Shown here: piece by piece, positions 12,201 through 20,781 of the stretch
How the letters are laid out: each line of letters begins with the position of its first letter
Numbering within the stretch: position 1 is the stretch's first letter
Source of the DNA: Flavobacterium sp. JAD_PAG50586_2
Lineage (GTDB): Bacteria; Bacteroidota; Bacteroidia; Flavobacteriales; Flavobacteriaceae
Assembly (NCBI GenBank): GCA_023213215.1
Contig: CP096136.1
Location: forward strand, 62,001 to 126,000
DNA length: 64,000 nucleotides
Direction of reading: 5' to 3'
The notes under the pieces: model-generated
Seen by the model: the letters and a program-made list of their open reading frames with translations, nothing else
The model's database searches: none
What the model was told of the DNA's origin: nothing
Program-made: the position numbers and the translations under genes

Positions 12201-15200
12201 GTCTCTTTTAGATACCTGTGGAAACGCAGCTACAACTCAGACACAGACAATAACGGTTACTGATAACATCGCTCCTACTTTCACTGCTCCTGCTGATATC
12301 ACTATCAACACAGCCGCTGACTGTACTTTCGATTCATCTGTAGGATTTACAGGTGATGTAACTGACGAAGCAGACAACTGTTCTACAGGATTACAGGCTT
12401 CATATAATGACAGTATTGCTGATGGACCATGCGTTGGTTCTAAAATTATCACACGTACATGGTCTCTTGTAGATGCTTGTGGAAACACTGCTGCTACTCA
12501 GGTTCAGACTATAACTGTTACGGATAACATCGCTCCTACTTTCACGACTCCTGCGAATACTGAAGTATTCACAACTGCTGATTGTACTTATGATGCTACT
12601 GTAGCTATTACTGGTGATGTAACCGACGAAGCAGACAACTGCTCTACAGGTTTACAGGCTACATTTACTGACAGCGTTGCTGATGGTGCTTGTCAAGGTT
12701 CTAAAATAATTACACGTACATGGTCTCTTGTAGATGGTTGTGGAAACACAGCTGCTACTCAGACTCAAACAATAACTGTTACTGATAACATTGCGCCTAC
12801 TTTCACGGCTCCTGCGAATACTGAAATATTCACAACTGCTGATTGTACGTATAATGCTTCTGTAGCTATTACAGGTGATGTAACCAACGAAGCAGACAAC
12901 TGCTCAACTGGTTTACAGGCTACATTTACTGACAGCGTTGCTGACGGTGCTTGTGCTGGATCTAAAATCATTACACGTACCTGGTCTCTTTTAGATACCT
13001 GTGGAAACGCAGCTACAACTCAGACACAGACAATAACGGTTACTGATAACATAGCTCCTACTTTCACTGCTCCTGCGAATACTGAAATATTCACAACTGC
13101 TGATTGTACTTATGATGCTACTGTAGCTATTACAGGTGATGTAAATAACGAGGCTGACAACTGCTCAACTGGATTACAGGCTACATTCTCTGACAGCGTT
13201 GCTGACGGTGCTTGTCAAGGTTCTAAAATAATTACACGTACATGGTCTCTTGTAGATGCTTGTGGAAACGCTGCTGCTACTCAGGTTCAAACGATAACTG
13301 TTTCTGATAATATTGCGCCAATCTTCACTACTCCTGCTGGAAACTTAATTGTACAGTGTGGAAATGGTACTACAGATGCTCTTCAGGTATGGTTAGCTTC
13401 TAATGGTGGTGCTGTAGCATCTGATAATTGTTCTGATGTAACTTGGTCTAATGATTTCAACGCTATCTCAAACAATTGTTCTGCTGCTGTAACTGTAATA
13501 TTTACTGCGACTGATGCGTGTGGAAACTTTACAAGATCAACCGCTACTTTCACTATTGAAGATACTACACCTCCTACATTCACAGCTCCTGCGAATACAG
13601 AAGTATTCACTACAGCTGATTGCACTTATGATGTTTCTGTAGCGATTACTGGTGATGTAACTAACGAAGCTGATAACTGTACTGCTTTACAAGCTACATT
13701 TACTGACAGCGTTACTGAAGGTCAATGTCAAGGTTCTAAAATCATTATACGTACATGGTCTCTGGTAGATGCTTGTGGAAACGCAGCTGCTAATCAGACT
13801 CAGACAATAACAGTTACTGACAACATCGTTCCGACATTCACTGCTCCTGCGAATACTGAAATATTCACAACGGCTGATTGCACTTTTGATGCTTCTGTAG
13901 CTATTACAGGTGATGTAACCAACGAAGCAGACAACTGCTCAACTGGATTACAGGCTACATTTACTGACAGCGTTGCTGATGGTACTTGTACAGGTTCAAA
14001 AATAATCACCCGTACCTGGTCTCTTATTGATGCTTGTGGAAACACTGCTGCTACTCAGACTCAGACGATAACGGTTACTGATAACATTGCACCTACTTTC
14101 ACTGCGCCTGCTGATATTACTATCAACACTGCTGCTGACTGTACTTATGATGCGTCTGTAACTATAACTGGAGATGTAACCAACGAAGCAGACAACTGTT
14201 CTACAGGATTACAGGCTACATTTACTGACAGCGTTGCTGATGGTGCTTGTCAAGGTTCTAAAATAATTACACGTACCTGGTCACTTGTAGATGCTTGTGG
14301 AAACACAGCTGCTACTCAGACTCAAACAATAACGGTTACTGATAACATCGCTCCTACTTTCACGGCTCCTGCGAATACTGAAGTATTCACAACTGCTGAT
14401 TGTACGTATGATGCTTCTGTAACTATTACTGGTGATGTAACCAACGAAGCAGACAACTGTTCTACAGGATTACAGGCTACATTTACTGACAGCGTTGCTG
14501 ATGGTGCTTGTCAAGGTTCTAAAATAATTACACGTACCTGGTCACTTGTAGATGCTTGTGGAAACACAGCTGCTACTCAGACTCAAACAATAACGGTTAC
14601 TGATAACATCGCTCCTACTTTCACGGCTCCTGCGAATACTGAAATATTCACAACTGCTGATTGTACGTATAATGCTTCTGTAGCTATTACAGGTGATGTT
14701 ACTGATGAGGCAGACAATTGCTCAACTGGTTTACAGGCTACATTCTCTGACAACGTTGCTGATGGTCAGTGTCCTGGATCTAAAATAATCACCCGTACCT
14801 GGTCTCTTGTAGACGCTTGTGGAAACACTGCTGCTACTCAGACTCAGACGATAACGGTTACTGATAACATCGCACCTACTTTCACGGCTCCTGCGAATAC
14901 TGAAGTATTCACAAATGCTGATTGTACTTATGATGCTTCTGTAGCTATTACAGGTGATGTAACTAATGAAGCAGACAACTGCTCTACAGGTATACAGGCT
15001 ACATTTACTGACAGCGTTGCGGACGGTGCTTGTGCTGGTTCACACATTATTACACGTACATGGTCTCTGGTTGACGCTTGTGGAAACACTGCTGCTACTC
15101 AGACTCAGACGATAACGGTTACTGATAACATTGCACCTACTTTCACGGCTCCTGCTGATATCACTATCAACACGGCTGCTGATTGTACTTATGATGCGTC

Positions 15201-17763
15201 TGTAACTATAACTGGAGATGTAACTAACGAAGCAGACAACTGCTCTACAGGTTTACAGGCTACATTTACTGACAGCGTGGCTGATGGTACTTGTACAGGT
15301 TCAAAAATAATCACCCGTACCTGGTCTCTTGTAGATGCTTGTGGAAACACTGCTGCTACTCAGACTCAGACGATAACGGTTACTGATAACATCGCGCCTA
15401 CTTTCACTGCTCCTGCTGATATTACTATCAACACTGCTGCTGACTGTACTTATGATGCTTCTGTAACTATAACTGGTGATGTAACTAACGAAGCCGACAA
15501 CTGCTCTACAGGTTTACAGGCTACATTTACTGACAGCGTTGCTGATGGTACTTGTCCTGGATCTAAAATCATCACCCGTACCTGGTCTCTTGTAGACGCT
15601 TGTGGAAACACTGCTGCTACTCAGACTCAGACAATAACCGTTACGGATAACATCGCTCCTACTTTCACTGCTCCTGCTGATATCACTATCAACACGGCTG
15701 CTGATTGTACTTATGATGCGTCTGTAACTATAACTGGAGATGTCACTAACGAAGCAGACAACTGCTCTACTGGATTACAGGCTACATTTACTGACAGCGT
15801 TGCTGATGGTACTTGTGCCGGTTCACATATTATCACACGTACATGGTCTCTTGTAGATGCTTGTGGAAACACTGCGGCTACCCAGACTCAAACAATAACG
15901 GTTACGGATAACATTGCGCCTACTTTCACGGCTCCTGCGAATATTACTATCAACACTGCTGCCGATTGTACTTATGATGCTACTGTAATTGTAACTGGTG
16001 ATGTTACTGATGAAGCAGACAACTGCTCTACAGGTTTACAGGCTACATTTACTGACAGCGTTGCTGATGGTCCTTGTGCTGGATCTAAAATCATTACACG
16101 TACCTGGTCACTTGTAGATGCTTGTGGAAACGCTGCTGCAACTCAGACTCAAACAATAACTGTTACTGATAACATCGCGCCTACTTTCACGGCTCCTGCT
16201 GATATCACTATCAACACAGCCGCTGACTGTACTTTCGATTCATCTGTAGGATTTACAGGTGATGTAACTGACGAAGCGGACAACTGTTCTACAGGATTAC
16301 AGGCTTCATATAATGACAGTATTGCTGATGGATCATGCGCTGGTTCTAAAATTATCACACGTACATGGTCTCTTGTAGATGCTTGTGGAAACGCAGCGGC
16401 TACTCAGGTTCAGACAATAACGGTTTCTGATAATACTGCTCCTCTTGCTCCTATTGCTCCAGCATCTATAACTGGTGTTTGTTCAGCTCAGGTTCCGGCA
16501 ATGATTTCACTTACTGCGATTGACAACTGTAGTGGTCCAATAACAGTATCTGGTGTTGATTCAACAGTTCAGGGAAGTTGTCCTAACTCATTTACGGTAA
16601 CAAGAACATGGACATTTGTTGATGCATGTGGTAACTCATCTTCAGCAACACAAACAATTAGTGTTAATGATAATGTTGCTCCTACATTCGATCAGGCTGC
16701 ACCAGCAAACACTACTGCAAGTTGTGATAATGTTCCAGCTCCAGCTGTTTTAACTGCAACAGATAATTGTGGTACAGCTACTGTAAATATGACTGAAGTT
16801 ACATTACAAGGAAGCTGTCCTTCTAACTACCAATTGGTAAGAACCTGGATAGCAACAGATGCTTGTGGAAATGCTAGTCTTCCTGTTACACAGACAATAG
16901 ATGTTTCTGATACAACCGGACCGGTAATTATAACTCCTATTGATGACATTTCAGTAACATGTGATTTAATTCCTGTTGCGCCGGTATTAACTGCAGCAGA
17001 TTTTACAGATACTTGTTCTGTTGTTGGTAACGTAGTATATACTGAAACTCAAACCCAACCAGTTGGTGGTGTGTTTACTATTACCAGAACATGGAGTGTA
17101 TCTAATGAATGTGGAGTTGTGACTATTGAACAACAGATTATAACGGTAACACAATCAGTTGTTCAGGAAACTACAATAAACATTCCAGCATCTGATGAGG
17201 AATTTTGTAATGACGAAGTTAATGGCACAACCGACTTAGCGACCTTACTACCCCCAGGTACACCAACAAATGGAACTTGGGTAAATGTTAATAATGTTGG
17301 TACATTAACTGGTTCTGTATTTGGTGGATACTTCGGATTAACTGGAGCATATACCTTCTCATATTCTTATGATACGGCACTTTGTCCTCAAAAAATTAAT
17401 ATCATTGCAAATGTTGATGATTGTGGTATCGTTTTACCGTGTGAATTAATTGTAATTCACAATGCGTTCTCGCCAAATAATGATCCGCAACAATTAAATG
17501 AGTACTTTAGCATCGAACATATTGAAGATTTTGATTGTTATCCAACAAATACTGTTGAAATTTACAACCGTTGGGGAGTTTTAGTTTATGAAGCTAAAAA
17601 CTATGATAACAATACAGTTAAATTTACAGGAATCTCTGAAGGTAGAGCTACTGTAAGCAAATCGGAAGAGTTGCCAACTGGAACGTATTTCTATATTATT
17701 CAGTACACAACAACTGACGGACAGACTGTTAATAAAGACGGATATTTATACCTTACTAGATAA
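6274..17763 (+). CDS. Giant repetitive cell-surface adhesin, T9SS type B cargo
   Basis: This encodes a protein of about 3,829 residues. A signal peptide (hydrophobic core LKCLAVLLIILFGF, cleavage near NAQ) starts at the ATG at 6274, preferred over an upstream TTG at 6256. A non-repetitive N-terminal region of about 800 residues includes a DUF11-like segment. Then follow five 87-residue repeats with the PTW...TTVEC signature, about 24 units of an 87-residue immunoglobulin-like repeat (NIAPTFTAP ... VDACGN), and three diverged units. Each main repeat has four Cys (in ADC, DNC, a TC/QC site and DAC). The C terminus (from AFSPNNDPQ through VEIYNRWGVLVYEA to GYLYLTR) is the gliding-motility-associated type B sorting domain (TIGR04131). 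Role: adhesin exported by T9SS, SprB-like in layout. A PorP/SprF-like gene follows. The open frame is unbroken over 11.5 kb. Confidence 0.93.
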   Translation: MKNLYFNSIAKKLKCLAVLLIILFGFSNTINAQVRKAFTQRTSQYSPTKTIYNVKGDFTMLGNTCLTPQNYTNGGNNNDASMIYVDTDNDASTFNSSSSTLVIPVENSSTPECSNIVFAGLYWTGKSSANTTFNVTKNSVTKTFNKRIVKLKGPSAGTYTNITAAATDIYYPSGSDDNIYSAYAEITDYVRTNGLGKYTVADMALLEGNPGGTGYSGGWGIIVIYENSKMKWRDVTIFDGYAYVEAGNSSSGIQLPVSGFNSAISGNVGMKIGIMASEGDVGYTGDYFRIRNLATNTYTTLSRAANGVVPNPDNFFNSSINAPGTRTPSLQNNTGIDIGIINIPNTNNSIIGNSQTSTRFLYGTNGDTYSIFTIAMSVDAYVPEAEGIITTTTINNQPAVQPYTITPGQEAGFSIDVRNLGTEAINNYRVVVPLPYNASYVPGSAAGTLFYTTPNPTTITGTFDPTLGATGSIVWNFGTLPLPANPATLLARLTFRLQATTDCEILANATCSGSIAINGNSTGVGSTTNVALNNSNLIQGYTVNGSCAGQAIPAPINIGINGTNYVQQNCPGTDFTRHFSFCSASTSVRPSEIASNFPTGSLFYNSFPVTLNSVQYTEANPIPLVAGSTVTYYAVPTGGGSGCNFPFTISKCPAIIAQNDALAGGNGTTGNPNIGNVLNNNGSGVDTLNNVQALITQVNITVTTPATPINGNPVPVLDPLTGQVSVPPGTPAGTYTIVYNLCEKLNPTTNCDPATVTITVTAPAILAVANNFSIQCSTPGLLGNVITNDLLNSLSFLPGLVNITLVSGGNANISLDLTTGDISTINSGLAVGQYTLVYRICDKLNPTNCSQANIIINVVDTVPPTWTTAAAALNTTVECSDAASLAAAQALFPVAIDACDTNVNNIIKTSGTFVPGTCGATGTYTNTWVVTDDSGNTSVVYTQTITVVDTIAPTWLTVANVLNRSVECNDTAGLTAAQLLAPTAADNCGGAVTYTKTSGAFVAGSCGATGTYTNTWVARDACLNTSTTFTQTITVVDTVAPTWSTAATALNTTVECNDTAGLAVAQALAPTAADNCAGDVTYTKTSGAFVAGSCGATGTYTNTWVARDACLNTSTTFTQTITVVDTVSPTWSTAATALNTTVECSDAAGLAAAQALAPTATDNCAGDVTYTKTSGAFVAGSCGASGSYTNTWIARDACLNTSTTFTQTITVVDTIAPTWSTAAGSLNTTLECSDVAGLAAAQALTPTATDNCAGDVTYTKTSGAFVAGSCGASGSYTNTWIARDACLNTSTVFTQTITVVDAVAPTFTAPANTEVFTTADCTFDASIAITGDVTNEADNCSTGLQATFTDSVADGQCPGSKIITRTWSLVDACGNTAATQTQTITVTDNIAPTFTAPADITINTAADCTYDASVTITGDVTNEADNCSTGLQATFTDSVADGQCPGSKIITRTWSLIDACGNTAATQTQTITVTDNIAPTFTAPADITINTAADCTYDASVTITGDVTNEADNCSTRLQATFTDSVADGTCAGSHIITRTWSLVDACGNVAATQTQTITVTDNIAPTFTAPANTEVFTTADCTYNASVAITGDVTNEADNCSTGLQATFTDSVADGTCAGSHIITRTWSLVDACGNTAAAQTQTITVTDNIAPTFTAPANTEIFTTADCTYNASVAITGDVTNEADNCSTGLQATFTDSVADGTCTGSKIITRTWSLIDACGNTAATQTQTITVTDNIAPTFTAPADITINTAADCTYDASVTITGDVTNEADNCSKGLQATFTDSVADGACQGSHIITRTWSLVDACGNTAATQVQTITVSDNIAPTFTAPTNTEVFTTADCTYDASVTITGDVTDEADNCSTGLQATFTDSVADGACQGSKIITRTWSLVDACGNTAATQTQTITVTDNIAPTFTAPANTEIFTTADCTYNASVAITGDVTNEADNCSTGLQATFTDSVADGACAGSKIITRTWSLLDTCGNAATTQTQTITVTDNIAPTFTAPADITINTAADCTFDSSVGFTGDVTDEADNCSTGLQASYNDSIADGPCVGSKIITRTWSLVDACGNTAATQVQTITVTDNIAPTFTTPANTEVFTTADCTYDATVAITGDVTDEADNCSTGLQATFTDSVADGACQGSKIITRTWSLVDGCGNTAATQTQTITVTDNIAPTFTAPANTEIFTTADCTYNASVAITGDVTNEADNCSTGLQATFTDSVADGACAGSKIITRTWSLLDTCGNAATTQTQTITVTDNIAPTFTAPANTEIFTTADCTYDATVAITGDVNNEADNCSTGLQATFSDSVADGACQGSKIITRTWSLVDACGNAAATQVQTITVSDNIAPIFTTPAGNLIVQCGNGTTDALQVWLASNGGAVASDNCSDVTWSNDFNAISNNCSAAVTVIFTATDACGNFTRSTATFTIEDTTPPTFTAPANTEVFTTADCTYDVSVAITGDVTNEADNCTALQATFTDSVTEGQCQGSKIIIRTWSLVDACGNAAANQTQTITVTDNIVPTFTAPANTEIFTTADCTFDASVAITGDVTNEADNCSTGLQATFTDSVADGTCTGSKIITRTWSLIDACGNTAATQTQTITVTDNIAPTFTAPADITINTAADCTYDASVTITGDVTNEADNCSTGLQATFTDSVADGACQGSKIITRTWSLVDACGNTAATQTQTITVTDNIAPTFTAPANTEVFTTADCTYDASVTITGDVTNEADNCSTGLQATFTDSVADGACQGSKIITRTWSLVDACGNTAATQTQTITVTDNIAPTFTAPANTEIFTTADCTYNASVAITGDVTDEADNCSTGLQATFSDNVADGQCPGSKIITRTWSLVDACGNTAATQTQTITVTDNIAPTFTAPANTEVFTNADCTYDASVAITGDVTNEADNCSTGIQATFTDSVADGACAGSHIITRTWSLVDACGNTAATQTQTITVTDNIAPTFTAPADITINTAADCTYDASVTITGDVTNEADNCSTGLQATFTDSVADGTCTGSKIITRTWSLVDACGNTAATQTQTITVTDNIAPTFTAPADITINTAADCTYDASVTITGDVTNEADNCSTGLQATFTDSVADGTCPGSKIITRTWSLVDACGNTAATQTQTITVTDNIAPTFTAPADITINTAADCTYDASVTITGDVTNEADNCSTGLQATFTDSVADGTCAGSHIITRTWSLVDACGNTAATQTQTITVTDNIAPTFTAPANITINTAADCTYDATVIVTGDVTDEADNCSTGLQATFTDSVADGPCAGSKIITRTWSLVDACGNAAATQTQTITVTDNIAPTFTAPADITINTAADCTFDSSVGFTGDVTDEADNCSTGLQASYNDSIADGSCAGSKIITRTWSLVDACGNAAATQVQTITVSDNTAPLAPIAPASITGVCSAQVPAMISLTAIDNCSGPITVSGVDSTVQGSCPNSFTVTRTWTFVDACGNSSSATQTISVNDNVAPTFDQAAPANTTASCDNVPAPAVLTATDNCGTATVNMTEVTLQGSCPSNYQLVRTWIATDACGNASLPVTQTIDVSDTTGPVIITPIDDISVTCDLIPVAPVLTAADFTDTCSVVGNVVYTETQTQPVGGVFTITRTWSVSNECGVVTIEQQIITVTQSVVQETTINIPASDEEFCNDEVNGTTDLATLLPPGTPTNGTWVNVNNVGTLTGSVFGGYFGLTGAYTFSYSYDTALCPQKINIIANVDDCGIVLPCELIVIHNAFSPNNDPQQLNEYFSIEHIEDFDCYPTNTVEIYNRWGVLVYEAKNYDNNTVKFTGISEGRATVSKSEELPTGTYFYIIQYTTTDGQTVNKDGYLYLTR
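8847..10178 (+). repeat. Five tandem 87-codon repeats (PTW type) in the adhesin
   Basis: Five consecutive coding repeats of about 261 bp each begin with APTW or a variant and share TTVEC, AADNC, KTSGAF and NTSTTFTQTITVVD. The first two copies are the most diverged. The later copies are nearly identical at nucleotide level, which suggests recent homogenisation. This block is distinct in sequence from the larger array that follows but has the same unit length and Cys spacing. Confidence 0.9.
10179..16434 (+). repeat. About 24 tandem 261-bp coding repeats in the adhesin
   Basis: These near-identical units of 87 codons come in two alternating flavours at the start of the unit (ANTEVFTTADC or ANTEIFTTADC versus ADITINTAADC), plus rarer DSSVGF units. 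One unit (about 13310-13565) is a diverged insert with LIVQCGNGTTD. Flavours and internal variants (LLDTCGNAATT, GTCTGSK, GQCPGSK, ASYNDSIADG) recur at distant places, showing block duplication and gene conversion. Copy number should be treated as approximate because such arrays collapse easily in assembly. Confidence 0.92.
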
Positions 17764-17778
17764 AAAACCCTACTAATT

Positions 17779-17802
17779 CCTGAGGGTCGAAAAACCCTCA
17801 GG
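17779..17802 (+). terminator. Hairpin between adhesin and PorP/SprF-like gene
   Basis: A 9-bp perfect stem (CCTGAGGGT / ACCCTCAGG) with a 6-base loop lies 15 bp after the adhesin stop. It is followed by ATAAAAAATA, not a T-run, so it may be an attenuating or RNA-stabilising hairpin more than a full terminator in the + direction. It could set a lower level of the downstream genes relative to the adhesin. Confidence 0.5.
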
Positions 17803-17818
17803 ATAAAAAATAGAAAAT

Positions 17819-18730
17819 ATGAGAACAAAAATTTTAATTTTCGCTTTGATGTTAACGTGTTACACTGGTTTTGCTCAGCAGGACGCACAGTATACCCAAT
17901 ACATGTATAACACGATAAATATCAATCCGGCCTATGCAGGATCAAGAGGAGTAATGAGTGTTTTTGGATTGCACCGTACCCAATGGGTAGGCCTAGATGG
18001 TGCACCGGTAACCAATGCTTTCTCTTTGAATACGCCAATCAATAACAGTAATCTGGGAATTGGTCTTTCTTTAGTAAATGATAGAATTGGTCCTACAAGT
18101 GATAACACTATTTCGGCTGACATATCTTATACACTGCAAATGGCTAATGATTATAAATTGTCTTTTGGTATAAAAGCATCCGGAAATATGTTCAATTTGG
18201 ATACTGATAAATTAAATCCGGAAGATCAAACTGACCCAAGTCTTCAAAATTTTGACAACGAAATTTCTCCAAACTTTGGAGCAGGTGTTTATTTACACTC
18301 TGATAAATTTTATTTAGGTCTTTCTGTACCCAACTTTTTACAGGACAAAAAATATAGCGACAATGATGTAGCAGTATTTCAGGAAAGAATGAATTTCTAT
18401 GCCATTGGAGGTTATGTATTTGATTTATCGCCTTCCATTAAGTTCAAACCTGCTTTCCTTACTAAATTAGTAACCGGTGCACCATTACAGATAGACGGTT
18501 CCGCAAACTTCTTATTCTTTGATAAGTTGATGCTTGGTGGAGCTTACCGTTGGGATGCAGCAGTAAGTGCACTAGCTGGATTTCAGGTAACCGATGGATT
18601 ATTTATTGGTTATAGCTATGACATGGAAACAACCAAATTGAGAAGCTATAACTCTGGTTCACATGAGGTGTTTCTAAGATTTGAATTGTTCAGCAAAGTA
18701 AACAAAATGGTATCACCTAGATTCTTCTAA
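17819..18730 (+). CDS. PorP/SprF-family T9SS outer-membrane protein
   Basis: This 303-residue beta-barrel-type protein has a signal peptide (MRTKILIFALMLTCYTGFAQ). The family start signature QDAQYTQYMYN...INPAYAGSRG, followed by the LHRTQWVGLDGAP stretch, is characteristic of PorP/SprF. In F. johnsoniae SprF is specifically required for SprB to reach the surface, and type B sorting domains tend to be paired with such SprF-like partners. The position directly after the giant type B adhesin suggests this is its dedicated secretion partner. The start is 55 bp after the adhesin stop. Confidence 0.92.
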   Translation: MRTKILIFALMLTCYTGFAQQDAQYTQYMYNTININPAYAGSRGVMSVFGLHRTQWVGLDGAPVTNAFSLNTPINNSNLGIGLSLVNDRIGPTSDNTISADISYTLQMANDYKLSFGIKASGNMFNLDTDKLNPEDQTDPSLQNFDNEISPNFGAGVYLHSDKFYLGLSVPNFLQDKKYSDNDVAVFQERMNFYAIGGYVFDLSPSIKFKPAFLTKLVTGAPLQIDGSANFLFFDKLMLGGAYRWDAAVSALAGFQVTDGLFIGYSYDMETTKLRSYNSGSHEVFLRFELFSKVNKMVSPRFF

Positions 18731-18743
18731 TAATAAGACAATT

Positions 18744-20693
18744 ATGAAAAATAAAATTATATACTTAGTACTTATAACGTTAACGTGCGTTAATAGTTAT
18801 TCACAAAAAGTCAATAAAACAGAAGTAAAAGGTGATAAGCAGTACGATAAACTTGCTTATATTGATGCTGTTAAAACCTATGAGCGTATTTACAACAAAG
18901 GTTATAAGTCACCTGATATGTTGCTGAAAATCGGTAATGCATACTATTTTAATGCGGAACTGGAAAAAGCAAACAAATGGTACGATGAACTATACGCTAC
19001 AAGTCCTGATCAGGAAGCTGAATTCTTTTATCGTTTTGCCCAAACCCTTAGAGCTACCAAAGACTATACAAAGTCAGATGCGATGATGGTTAAGTTTGGT
19101 GAAAAAAGCGGAAATGATGAAAGAGCAAAACTGTTCGCGAAAAACAGGGATTATCTAGCTGAAATCAAAAACAATTCGGGAAGATACAAAATAGAAAACG
19201 CCGGAATTAACACAAAGTATTCTGATTATGGTACAGCTTACATGGGCACAAAAGTTATTTTCTCTTCTGCCCGTGATACCGGAAATTTCTCTAAAAGAAT
19301 ACATACCTGGACAGGAAGTTACTTTACCAACCTGTACAGTTCAGCAATTTCAGAAGATGGTTCTTTAGGTGCGGTAGAAAAATTTGGCAAAAAGATCAAT
19401 ACTAAATTCCACGAAGATACTCCAGCATTTACTAAAGATGGAGGAACTGTTTACTTCACCAGAAACAATTACCTTGACGGAAGAGGTTTCGATGCAAGCA
19501 AGGTAACGCTTTTAAAAATCTACAGCGCTAAAGTGGATAAAGAAGGACAATGGACTAATATAACTCCACTTCCATTCAATAGTGACAGTTATCAGGTAGC
19601 TCACCCTGCCCTTTCTGAAGATGGAAAAACATTATATTTTGCTTCTGACATGCCTGGAACAAGAGGTCTTTCAGATTTATTCAGAGTGGCAATAACCGGA
19701 GACGGAAGTTTCGGAACTCCTGAAAATCTTGGAGATGCAATCAATACGCCTGGAAGAGAAACCTATCCTTCAGTAAATGCTGATAACGAATTGTACTTTG
19801 CATCAGACGGTCAGCCTGGTCTTGGCGGATTGGATATTTTTATCACTAAAATACCAAAAGACGGTAGCCTTGAATTCAAAAAAGTATTAAACGTTGGTGA
19901 AGAAGCAAACAGTCCAAAAGACGATTTCGCCTTAATCATTGATTCAAAAACCAAAAGAGGTTTCTTAAGTTCTAACAGAGATGGCGGACAAGGAAATGAT
20001 GACATCTATAAATTCCTGGAAACAAAACCAATTTGGTGTGAACAAGTACTATATGGTGTTGTAACAGATGAGAAAACTAAAGTTGTATTGCCTGGTGCGA
20101 AATTGATCCTTTTCGATGAAAAATTCAAACAGCTTAAAGAAACTACCTCTGATAAAGATGGTAAATACGAATTCACTGAAGTGGAATGTGGTACAAAATA
20201 CTACGTAAGAACTTCGCTTGAAACCTATAACACTAAAGAATCTCCGGTTATTATCGGTAAAACCGACGGTAAAACGGAACTAAACATTGAGCTTGAAAAA
20301 TCTCAAAAAGAAGTTAAGGTGGGTGATGATATCGCTGATGTATTCGGAATCAACCTAATCTATTTCGATTTAGACAAATGGAATATCCGTCCTGATGCGG
20401 CTGTTGATTTAGCTAAAGTATTAGACGTATTAGAGCAATATCCAACAATGAAATTAGATATCCGTTCTCATACAGACTGCCGTGCTTCCAATGCTTATAA
20501 CGATAAGTTATCGGATAGAAGAGCAAAATCTACAAGAGAATGGTTAATCAAAAACGGAATTGCTGCCAGCAGATTAACTTCTAAAGGTTACGGAGAGACA
20601 CAATTGGTTAACAAATGTGCTGATGGTGTAGAATGTTCAGAAGAAGAGCACCAGCTTAACAGAAGAAGCCAGTTCATCATTACTGCATTATAA
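18744..20693 (+). CDS. PorE-like OmpA-family protein (TPR, beta-propeller, CRD, OmpA)
   Basis: This 649-residue exported protein has a signal peptide (IIYLVLITLTCVNSYSQ). Domains in order: TPR-like helices (about 25-140), WD40/PD40-type propeller strands (about 150-420, with motifs such as SEDGKTLYFASDMPG and DNELYFASDGQPG), a carboxypeptidase-regulatory-like domain (about 435-525, GVVTDEKTKVVLPGAKL), and a C-terminal OmpA peptidoglycan-binding domain (about 535-649, IRSHTDCRASNAYN and LSDRRAKST). This is the same order as PorE, which tethers T9SS components to peptidoglycan. It follows the PorP/SprF-like gene by 13 bp and is probably co-translated with it. Confidence 0.92.
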   Translation: MKNKIIYLVLITLTCVNSYSQKVNKTEVKGDKQYDKLAYIDAVKTYERIYNKGYKSPDMLLKIGNAYYFNAELEKANKWYDELYATSPDQEAEFFYRFAQTLRATKDYTKSDAMMVKFGEKSGNDERAKLFAKNRDYLAEIKNNSGRYKIENAGINTKYSDYGTAYMGTKVIFSSARDTGNFSKRIHTWTGSYFTNLYSSAISEDGSLGAVEKFGKKINTKFHEDTPAFTKDGGTVYFTRNNYLDGRGFDASKVTLLKIYSAKVDKEGQWTNITPLPFNSDSYQVAHPALSEDGKTLYFASDMPGTRGLSDLFRVAITGDGSFGTPENLGDAINTPGRETYPSVNADNELYFASDGQPGLGGLDIFITKIPKDGSLEFKKVLNVGEEANSPKDDFALIIDSKTKRGFLSSNRDGGQGNDDIYKFLETKPIWCEQVLYGVVTDEKTKVVLPGAKLILFDEKFKQLKETTSDKDGKYEFTEVECGTKYYVRTSLETYNTKESPVIIGKTDGKTELNIELEKSQKEVKVGDDIADVFGINLIYFDLDKWNIRPDAAVDLAKVLDVLEQYPTMKLDIRSHTDCRASNAYNDKLSDRRAKSTREWLIKNGIAASRLTSKGYGETQLVNKCADGVECSEEEHQLNRRSQFIITAL

Positions 20694-20721
20694 AATATCA
20701 AACCCTTATAATCAAAACCTG

Positions 20722-20749
20722 AAAAAGTCCCGAGCAATCGGGACTTTTT
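20722..20749. terminator. Intrinsic terminator between convergent genes
   Basis: A 12-bp stem (AAAAAGTCCCGA / TCGGGACTTTTT) closes a GCAA loop and is followed by a T-run. It ends the adhesin/PorE-like operon. Because it is symmetrical with flanking A and T tracts, it can also serve the convergent corA transcript. Confidence 0.88.
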
Positions 20750-20781
20750 TATGATAAAGCCAATGGTTATACTTCAGTTTA

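Noticed and set aside
10938..16358. Series of 68-83 codon minus-strand open frames inside the adhesin
   Set aside because: They are the antisense of the tandem repeat and repeat with it; no independent support.
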